A stretch of 64,000 bases of DNA from Chimaeribacter californicus (GTDB taxonomy: Bacteria; Pseudomonadota; Gammaproteobacteria; Enterobacterales; Enterobacteriaceae). Positions 58,182 through 64,000 of the stretch are shown piece by piece (position 1 is the stretch's first letter; every line of letters begins with the position of its first letter). The position numbers and the translations under genes were made by a program. Location of the stretch: the NCBI RefSeq assembly GCF_002858675.1, contig NZ_PJZF01000011.1, positions 62,001-126,000 on the forward strand, read 5' to 3'. The notes under the pieces were generated by a model, which was not told where the DNA came from, searched no databases, and was given only the letters and a program-made list of their open reading frames with translations.

Positions 58182-58937
58182 TCAGGCGACCTGACGCGGG
58201 TTTCCGGCCAGCTGGGCCAGCGCATCGCCATTTTCGATGGTGATGTATTTGCCTTTCACGCTGAGGATCTCGCTTTTCTGGAAACGGCCAAGCAGGCGGC
58301 TGATGGTTTCCACCGTCAGGCCGAGGTAATTGCCGATGTCACCGCGGGTCATGGTGAGGCGGAACTCACGCGGTGAGAAGCCGCGCTGGGCGAAACGGCG
58401 CGCCAGGTTGTAAATAAAGGCGGCCAGCCGCTCTTCCGCATTTTTCTTGGAGAGCAGCAGGATCATGTCCTGATCGCCTTTAATCTCGCCGCTCATCAGG
58501 CGCATCATCTGCTGGCGCAGGTTGGGCATCTTGCCGGAGAGATCGTCCAGGGTCTCAAACGGGATCTCACAGACCATGGAAGTTTCGAGCGCCTGGGCAA
58601 AACTCGGGTGCTGATGGGTGCCGATGGCGTCAAACCCCACCAGATCGCCCGCCAGGTGGAACCCGGTAATCTGCTCGTCGCCCTGCTCGGTGATGGTGTA
58701 GCTTTTGATGGTGCCGGAACGGATGGCATACAGTGATTTCAGCTCGTCGCCCGCCTGGAACAGCGCCTGTCCTTTCTGAATCGGCTTCTTCCTTTCGATA
58801 ATATTATCGAGCTGATCGAGTTCATGTTCGTTCAGGGTAAAGGGAATGCACAATTGGCTGATGCTGCAATCCTGGCAATGGATGGCACAACCGCCAGACT
58901 GGATACGTCGAATGATGCGCTGTTTTTCTGGGATCAT
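58182..58937 (-). CDS. fnr: Oxygen-sensing regulator FNR
   Basis: 251 residues; E. coli FNR has 250. 4Fe-4S ligands Cys21, Cys24 and Cys30 plus the Cys in [10 protein letters not shown] (about 123); a further Cys at 17. CRP-like effector domain, dimer helix and helix-turn-helix [11 protein letters not shown] with the FNR-specific Glu, Ser and Arg. The ATG at 58937 ([11 protein letters not shown]) matches E. coli; a GTG three codons earlier is possible. An FNR box lies just upstream. Confidence 0.98.
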   Translation of the reverse strand: MIPEKQRIIRRIQSGGCAIHCQDCSISQLCIPFTLNEHELDQLDNIIERKKPIQKGQALFQAGDELKSLYAIRSGTIKSYTITEQGDEQITGFHLAGDLVGFDAIGTHQHPSFAQALETSMVCEIPFETLDDLSGKMPNLRQQMMRLMSGEIKGDQDMILLLSKKNAEERLAAFIYNLARRFAQRGFSPREFRLTMTRGDIGNYLGLTVETISRLLGRFQKSEILSVKGKYITIENGDALAQLAGNPRQVA

Positions 58938-58957
58938 AATAGTCACTCAGGCAGGAA

Positions 58958-58971
58958 TTGATATTGGTCAA
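58958..58971 (-). promoter_or_regulatory. FNR box upstream of fnr (autoregulation)
   Basis: TTGATATTGGTCAA matches TTGATN4ATCAA in nine of ten positions. Its proximity to the ATG (21 bases) suggests overlap with the transcription start and repression, as known for E. coli fnr. Confidence 0.75.
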
Positions 58972-59126
58972 TTTTAACATCTTTTTTGGTCACTGATAAG
59001 CCACCCCAGACGCGGTGTATGTCAAAAAAATGAGACAGGGCATGGGGTTAGGGATAGGCACATGAAAATAAAGACTTATTTTACATAGGGAAATAACAGG
59101 TAGATCTCGGTGCTGTTATTTTGTGC

Positions 59127-59173
59127 AAAAAAAACGTGACACCAACCCCAAAATAAAAAGAAAAGGGGTGGTG
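59127..59173 (-). terminator. Probable ogt terminator
   Basis: On the minus strand CACCACCCC pairs with GGGGTTGGTG (one bulge) around a 15-base T-rich loop, followed five bases on by eight Ts. It lies 52 bases after ogt and upstream of fnr. Confidence 0.55.
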
Positions 59174-59224
59174 CACACGCAGAAAAAGAGGTGCCGGCGC
59201 TGTTTAAGAGAATTTAAATTTAAC

Positions 59225-59776
59225 TTAAAGCAAGCTTAACTGTTGTTTATGCTGTGCCGGGGCATGACCGGTGACCCCCTCATGGTGCAGCAGCCACTGC
59301 TTGCGGTTTACGCCCCCGGCATAGCCGGTCAGGGTGCCGTTGGCCCCAATCACCCGGTGGCAGGGCACCACAATACTCACCGGGTTCGCGCCGTTGGCAG
59401 TACCCACTGCGCGGGATGCGCCGGGGACGCCGAGCTGCTGCGCCAGCGCACCATAGCTGAGGGTCTGCCCGCAGGGAATGGTGCGCAACGCAGCCCAGAC
59501 CCGCCGCTGGAATTCTGTGCCGCCGGTCGCGACCGGCAGGGTATCAATGATGCTCAGCTCGCCGCTGAAGTAGGCCTCCAGCGCGGTGGCGAGGCCATGC
59601 GGGTTCACCGCCTCCCGCAGCACAAACCCCGGCTTCCCGTAATGCAGTGCCAGTAACCGCTGCATCCGGCCCTCAAACTCCTGCCACTCCACGCTGCGCA
59701 GGCGGCCTTGCTCATCCGCCACCACCAGCAGTTCCCCCAGCGGCGTCGGCATTTTCCCGATTAACAGTGTCAGCAT
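59225..59776 (-). CDS. ogt: Methylated-DNA-[protein]-cysteine S-methyltransferase Ogt
   Basis: 183 residues; E. coli Ogt has 171, the difference being a C-terminal tail of about 13 residues ([10 protein letters not shown]...-like). The suicide Cys139 lies in VVPCHRVIG, the same number as in E. coli; the DNA-binding [11 protein letters not shown] is present. It repairs O6-methylguanine. ATG 59776 has AGGAGA six bases upstream; a GTG two codons earlier would touch the RBS. Confidence 0.96.
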   Translation of the reverse strand: MLTLLIGKMPTPLGELLVVADEQGRLRSVEWQEFEGRMQRLLALHYGKPGFVLREAVNPHGLATALEAYFSGELSIIDTLPVATGGTEFQRRVWAALRTIPCGQTLSYGALAQQLGVPGASRAVGTANGANPVSIVVPCHRVIGANGTLTGYAGGVNRKQWLLHHEGVTGHAPAQHKQQLSLL

Positions 59777-60036
59777 CGTCACTCTCCTGAATGCTTGTCA
59801 GAACCCCGAGTGTAGCGCGTGCTGCCCCGGCAGTGTGCAGCTTTTCTTCCGGGGGGCTGTGGTTGCACCGTTATCTGCCAACCCGCGGGAAATGCGGGGT
59901 GAAAAGGTGGGCAGGGCGCGCCCGGTGGGCTGGCACAGCCTTTGCTTACTCCTTATAACCAAGGCTGAAGCAGCGGCGTCAGCCCGGTCATCACACAGCA
60001 TCGCATCTGCGTCGCATAGCAGCAGGAGGAGATATC

Positions 60037-60492
60037 ATGGCAGAGCAGGACACACTTCATCACGCCACGGAACAGGCATGGGCATTCTGCGCCCCGGCCC
60101 CGCAGCCACGGCCTGCCTCCGCGCGCCGTCCGGAAGCCGCCACGCCGCTGCACCTGCCGGAACGCCGGCTGGCCAGCCATCTGTTTCTCGCCTGCACCCC
60201 GGCGCAGGCCGCCGACACGGAGCAACGTATGCGCAGCCTTTACCAGCGTCTGTTGATCGACATCCGCCGCTTTCCCCGGCTGGCGCAACGCCACTCCGAC
60301 GGCCCACACGCCGCCGAAGGGGGCTCACTTGGCTGGGTAACCCGCGGCATGTTGCCCGCCTGCCTGGAGCGGGTACTGTTCGCGCTGGACGCCGACACCC
60401 TCAGCCCGGTGTTCCGCTCGCCGGACGGTTTTCATGTGGTCTATTGCAGCGGCATCCGGCCGCACGGCGTCTGGCTGCCTGAACAGGCGTAA
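60037..60492 (+). CDS. Orphan NifM-like parvulin domain protein
   Basis: 151 residues. From residue 43 to the end it resembles the C-terminal peptidyl-prolyl isomerase domain of NifM: ERRLASHLFLAC, RMRSLYQRLL, LAQRHSDGPHAAEGGSLGW(V/I)(S/T)RG and FHVVYCSGIRP. The N-terminal half of NifM is missing; instead there is a Pro/Ala-rich 40-residue segment. NifM folds the nitrogenase iron protein, but no nif gene is in this window. AGGAGGAG five bases before ATG makes it well translated. No signal peptide. Its substrate is unknown. Confidence 0.75.
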   Translation: MAEQDTLHHATEQAWAFCAPAPQPRPASARRPEAATPLHLPERRLASHLFLACTPAQAADTEQRMRSLYQRLLIDIRRFPRLAQRHSDGPHAAEGGSLGWVTRGMLPACLERVLFALDADTLSPVFRSPDGFHVVYCSGIRPHGVWLPEQA

Positions 60493-60523
60493 CGGCCACA
60501 TATTTCCCCTTTCCTTGGTCAGG

Positions 60524-60541
60524 GCGGCTCGCCGCCCGTTA
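60524..60541 (+). other. GC-rich hairpin after the parvulin gene
   Basis: GGGCGG-CTCG-CCGCCC lies 32 bases after the stop, without a T run; perhaps a message 3' stabiliser. Confidence 0.4.
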
Positions 60542-60614
60542 TCACCCATCCGCCCTTTGCTGACTTCCTGCCCGTGCACCGTTGTCGCTGCCTAATCGGG
60601 AGCTGCATCACACA

Positions 60615-60638
60615 TTGCTGCGGCGCAGCAAGTTTTTT
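60615..60638 (+). terminator. Intrinsic terminator upstream of the permease gene
   Basis: TTGCTGC-GGC-GCAGCAA followed by GTTTTTT. It is 123 bases after the parvulin-like gene and isolates the sugar operon. Confidence 0.8.
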
Positions 60639-60722
60639 CATACGGGTAGCGGATTTCCCTCTAAATTCCTGACTGCGGCCTGCGTATGTTAGTCAGCAGA
60701 ACACGGTGTATCGCCCGATTGG

Positions 60723-60741
60723 TATCCGCATCACGCGGATA
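60723..60741. promoter_or_regulatory. Possible operator of the permease/galactosidase operon
   Basis: TATCCGC-ATCAC-GCGGATA is a perfect seven-base inverted repeat with a five-base spacer, 80 bases before the permease ATG. No regulator gene is seen in the window. The other bases from 60639 to 60820 hold no gene. Confidence 0.45.
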
Positions 60742-60820
60742 GCAGTCATGTTTTACCCTGTGAAGGCGCAGCAGTATCGCGTTACCGGCATAATCATAAT
60801 GAAAATAAAGGAAGGGCATC

Positions 60821-62053
60821 ATGTTCAGGGCCAATAAAAATTACCTTATGAGTTGTCTGTTCTTTTTCTTCTTTTTTATTTGTTGGGGAGCCTGTTATCC
60901 CTATTTGTCATTATGGCTGACCGATACGATTGGCGTCAGTTACAGTGATGTTGGATTGGTTTACTCATTTACTGCCGTTGTCTCAGTCTGTATTCAGCCA
61001 CTGTTTGGGTTTATTTCCGACCGCCTGCAATTCCGTAAAAACTTAATGTGGATGCTGGCCGTTATTATGGTGCTGTTTGCACCTTACTGGATTTTGGTGT
61101 TCGCCCCCCTGATGAAATATAACGTCTTTTTGGGTGCGTTAGCCGGCGGTATTTATATTGGCTTTGCATTTGGTGCCGGGTGCGGCGTCTGTGAGGCCTA
61201 TATTGATAAAGTCAGCCGGATGAGTGGCTTTGAGTTTGGCCGCGCCCGGATGTTTGGTGGGCTGGGCGCAGCCTTCGGCACCTTTATGGCGGGGGAACTG
61301 TACGGCATCAATCAGGACTACATCTTCTGGATGGCGTCGCTGGCCGGTGTTGCTTTGCTGGCCGTGGTGTATGTGACCCGGCCGGAAGCCCCGGCCCCCC
61401 TGCACGGACTGGGGGCAGTGACGCGCAAAATTACCCTGACCGATGTCGGTGACCTGTTGAAAATGCGGCGTTTCTGGTTTTTTGCCCTGTATATGGTGGG
61501 CGTCGGGGCAGTCTATGAAACCTATGACCAGCAGTTCGCCATTTATTACAGCAGGTTCTTTGCCACCAAAGCAGAAGGGGCGGCGGTCTTCGGTTACCTC
61601 TATACCGCGCAGATCTTCCTGGATGCCGTCGTGATGTTTTTTGCCCCCTGGTTTGTGAATAAAATCGGCCCCAAAAATGCGTTGATCTATTGCGGGTTAA
61701 TCATGAGCCTGCGGATTGTCGGCTCCGCCTATGCCATCGGGCCGGTCAGCATCAGCGCCGTTAAAATGCTGCACGGCTTTGAGAGTTCGGTGTTTCTGGT
61801 GGCGGGGCTGAAATATATCGGGGCCAACTTTAATGCCGCCATTTCCGCCACCGTGTATTTAATCGGTTTCCAGTTTTCAAAACGGTTCAGCGAAATATTC
61901 CTGTCGAGCGTGATTGGGAAAATGTACAGCACCCTCGATTTCCGTGACACCTATATTATCCTCGGATTAACCGCACTGGGGTTCACCCTGATTTCCTGTG
62001 TCACCCTGTCGGCCATTCGCCGCCCAATAGTACAGGATGCCGTTCCCAGCTGA
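60821..62053 (+). CDS. LacY-family oligosaccharide:H+ symporter
   Basis: 410 residues; LacY has 417. Twelve membrane helices. LacY landmarks kept: Glu in VCEAYIDKVSR (E126), Arg in FEFGRARMFG (R144), Asp in YDQQFA (D237), Arg in MSLRIVGS (R302), and Lys/His/Glu in VKMLHGFE (K319, H322, E325). By eye the LacY Glu269 position is Ile, with an Asp three residues on, so sugar specificity may differ from lactose. RBS AAGGAAGG. It precedes a GH42 gene by 28 bases, probably one operon. Confidence 0.9.
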   Translation: MFRANKNYLMSCLFFFFFFICWGACYPYLSLWLTDTIGVSYSDVGLVYSFTAVVSVCIQPLFGFISDRLQFRKNLMWMLAVIMVLFAPYWILVFAPLMKYNVFLGALAGGIYIGFAFGAGCGVCEAYIDKVSRMSGFEFGRARMFGGLGAAFGTFMAGELYGINQDYIFWMASLAGVALLAVVYVTRPEAPAPLHGLGAVTRKITLTDVGDLLKMRRFWFFALYMVGVGAVYETYDQQFAIYYSRFFATKAEGAAVFGYLYTAQIFLDAVVMFFAPWFVNKIGPKNALIYCGLIMSLRIVGSAYAIGPVSISAVKMLHGFESSVFLVAGLKYIGANFNAAISATVYLIGFQFSKRFSEIFLSSVIGKMYSTLDFRDTYIILGLTALGFTLISCVTLSAIRRPIVQDAVPS

Positions 62054-62081
62054 TTTATTATTACTAACAGAGAGAAATGAC

Positions 62082-64000
62082 ATGAGCAAACTCTATTATG
62101 GCGTAGCCTATTATGATGAATATATGCCCGCCGACCGGCTGGCGCAGGATATTGCCATGATGCGCGACGCCAATATTAATGTGGTGCGGATTGCGGAATC
62201 CACCTGGAGCACCTTAGAGCCGCGTGAGGGCGAGTATCACTTTTTCCATATTGACCGGGTGCTGGATGCCATGCATGCGGCCGGCATCAGCGTCATCATC
62301 GGCACCCCGACCTACGCGATCCCGGCCTGGCTGGCCCGTAAGTATCCCGCCATCATGGTCACCACCCCGGAGGGGCAGCAGAAGTATGGGCGGCGGCAGA
62401 TCATGGACATCGTCAACCCGGACTTTTTACGCCATGCGGAAACCATTATCCGCACGCTGCTGGCGCATGTGAAAGATCACCCGGCGATTATCGGTTATCA
62501 GGTGGATAACGAAACCAAGCACTATGACAATTGCGGGCCGGTAATGCGCGGGAAGTTCGTCCGCCATCTTCAGGAAGAATTTGGTGACACCGATGCCATA
62601 AACCGTGCCTGGGGGCTGGACTACTGGAGCAACCGCATTGACGACTGGCAGGACTTCCCGCCGCCGGAAGCCACCATCAACGCCAGCCTGGCCTGTGCTT
62701 TCTCACGCTTCCAGCGCCGGTGCGTCACGGAGTATCTGGCGTGGCAGGCCGCATTGGTGAATGAGGTACGCCGCCCGGATCAGTTTGTCACCCAAAATTT
62801 TGATTTTGAGTGGCGTGGTTACTCTTACGGTGTGCAGCCCCGGGTCGACCATTTTGCTGCGGCAAAAGCGATGACCCTTGCCAGCGTCGATATTTACCAC
62901 CCGTCCCAACGCCAGCTAACCGGCAAAGAGATCGCCTTTGGCGGTGATATGGCGCGCGGTATGAAAGGCGGCGGCAACTATTTTGTCATGGAGACGCAGG
63001 CCCAGGGCTTCGCACAGTGGACGCCATTCCCCGGCCAGTTAAGGTTGCAGGCCTTCAGCCACCTGGCCTCCGGGGCCAATATGGTCTCTTACTGGCACTG
63101 GCACTCGATCCATAACTCGTTTGAGACGTACTGGAAAGGGCTGCTCAGCCATGATTTCGCCGCCAACCCAACGTATCGGGAAGCGGCCACCATTGGCGCA
63201 GATTTCCAGCGGCTGGCGCCGCAACTGGCAGATCTGCGGGTCACCAATGAGGTGGCGCTGCTGGTCAGCAACGAGGCGATGGATGCCTTCAATGCGTTCA
63301 AACCGCAGGGTACAGAGGGCAATGCCTACAATGATGTGGTACGGCGCTTTTATGATGCGCTGTATGAAGAGAACATCCCGATCGATATTATCAATGACGT
63401 GAATGAATCAAGTGAACGGTATAAAGTGATTGTGATCCCCGCGCTGTACGCGGCGGAAGATGCGCTGCTGCACCGGATCAATGCTTACGTGGAGAAAGGC
63501 GGCAAGGCGCTGCTAAGTTTCCGCTCGGGGTTCAGTGACGAACAGGTCAAAGTGCGGACATGCGTGCAACCGGGGCTGCTCAGCCACTGCTGCGGCGTCC
63601 GTTACAGCCAGTTTGTACTGCCGGACGGCGCCACGCTGCGCCCAAAAAGGCTGGCACTGCCGGAAACCGCAACCCAGGTAGGGATGTGGATGGAGCTGCT
63701 GACCCCGGACGGCGCAGACGTGCTGGCGCACTACGACCACCCGGCCTGGGGGGATTATGCGGCAGTGACCGAACACCGCTATGGCCGCGGCACCGCCCTG
63801 TATATCGGTTTCCTGCCGCACGGTGATCTGATCAAAATCCTGATGCAGCGGTTGGGCAGTGAGGCGCTGGCATCCCGGCACACCGCACAGGTGTTTCCGC
63901 TGGTGGTGCGCGGCGGCGTCAACCCGGCGGGGGAACGGGTGCGCTACTGCCTGAATTTCTCCGGCGAACCGCAACAGGTCACCGGCATAACAGGCCGCGA
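62082..64000 (+). CDS. GH42 beta-galactosidase, 3' end outside window
   Basis: 639 codons are visible and the frame is open to the right edge; GH42 enzymes are near 650-700. The acid/base Glu144 is in GYQVDNET and the nucleophile Glu304 in YFVMETQAQ; the N-terminal YYGVAYYDEYMP and RIAESTWSTLEPREGEY are typical. No signal peptide, so it acts on sugar inside the cell, likely on the galactoside brought in by the adjacent permease. ATG 62082 follows GAGAGAA. Confidence 0.93.
   Translation, partial: MSKLYYGVAYYDEYMPADRLAQDIAMMRDANINVVRIAESTWSTLEPREGEYHFFHIDRVLDAMHAAGISVIIGTPTYAIPAWLARKYPAIMVTTPEGQQKYGRRQIMDIVNPDFLRHAETIIRTLLAHVKDHPAIIGYQVDNETKHYDNCGPVMRGKFVRHLQEEFGDTDAINRAWGLDYWSNRIDDWQDFPPPEATINASLACAFSRFQRRCVTEYLAWQAALVNEVRRPDQFVTQNFDFEWRGYSYGVQPRVDHFAAAKAMTLASVDIYHPSQRQLTGKEIAFGGDMARGMKGGGNYFVMETQAQGFAQWTPFPGQLRLQAFSHLASGANMVSYWHWHSIHNSFETYWKGLLSHDFAANPTYREAATIGADFQRLAPQLADLRVTNEVALLVSNEAMDAFNAFKPQGTEGNAYNDVVRRFYDALYEENIPIDIINDVNESSERYKVIVIPALYAAEDALLHRINAYVEKGGKALLSFRSGFSDEQVKVRTCVQPGLLSHCCGVRYSQFVLPDGATLRPKRLALPETATQVGMWMELLTPDGADVLAHYDHPAWGDYAAVTEHRYGRGTALYIGFLPHGDLIKILMQRLGSEALASRHTAQVFPLVVRGGVNPAGERVRYCLNFSGEPQQVTGITGR

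Noticed and set aside
58022-58231. 70-codon N-terminal extension of uspE
   Set aside because: It crosses the palindrome and the fnr 3' end and has no homology; the GAGGAGG before 58021 fixes the start.
60750-60775. CRP site at the permease promoter (TGTGAAGGCGC...)
   Set aside because: Only one half-site matches; the second half AGCAG is unlike TCACA.

Overview
The window is a GC-rich (about 60% by eye) stretch of an Enterobacterales chromosome. Nearly every gene has a clear Escherichia coli counterpart, and several E. coli gene blocks that lie far apart there are joined here. The content fits a Serratia/Gibbsiella-like member of Yersiniaceae, but I cannot fix the genus. There are no tRNA or rRNA genes, transposases, phage genes or CRISPR arrays.

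Layout: (1) 1-6.2 kb, the 3' part of a very large cyclic beta-1,2-glucan synthase gene cut by the left edge. (2) 6.5-20.8 kb, ydiY and the yeaH-yeaG / mipA / yeaE / yeaD / gapA / msrB-yeaC / pncA / ansA / sppA / ydjA block: stress kinase, glycolysis, methionine-sulfoxide repair, NAD salvage, asparagine use. (3) 21-25.2 kb, topB-ynjH, nudG, xthA and a LOG-family gene; selD, gdhA and ynjI, which lie among these genes in E. coli, are absent. (4) 25.5-32.5 kb, tyrR, tpx, and the murein-peptide recycling group ycjG, mpaA, mppA, then zntB. (5) 32.5-35.9 kb, the FNR-dependent small RNA fnrS with its FNR box, ttcA (dbpA is missing), an 850-base gene-free stretch with minus-strand terminators and a candidate small RNA, a lipoprotein gene and ldhA. 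(6) 36-44.8 kb, the ydbH-ynbE-ydbL envelope lipid-transport operon, a repeat-rich region, azoR and hrpA. (7) 44.7-53.4 kb, ydgD, a 26-residue membrane peptide gene (ydgU-like), asr with an RstA box, an M32 carboxypeptidase, rstAB, an unrecognised gene, ydgI and ydgH. (8) 54-60 kb, pntAB, uspE, fnr, ogt. (9) 60-64 kb, an orphan NifM-like parvulin gene and a sugar-utilisation pair (LacY-family permease plus GH42 beta-galactosidase, the latter cut by the right edge).

Shared themes are adaptation to oxygen (fnr, fnrS, ldhA, pntAB, uspE), acid and envelope stress (rstAB, asr, ydgH, ydbH operon), oxidative repair (msrB, tpx, xthA, nudG, ogt) and peptidoglycan-peptide recycling. Two regulators lie with plausible targets: FNR with a box at its own promoter and at fnrS, and RstA with a near-consensus box upstream of asr.

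The less explained material is in the intergenic DNA: a 3 x ~112-bp repeat followed by a multi-hairpin block and a 41-bp duplication (39.3-39.9 kb), a 5 x 16-bp array (13.1 kb), a 32-base motif shared by the ttcA and asr upstream regions, two very short leader ORFs overlapping the starts of mipA and topB, an 18-bp repeat in the pntA leader, and a 31-bp palindrome between fnr and uspE. No complete undescribed system was proved. The repeat/hairpin region at 39.3-39.9 kb and the minus-strand RNA candidate at 34.2 kb are the best leads.
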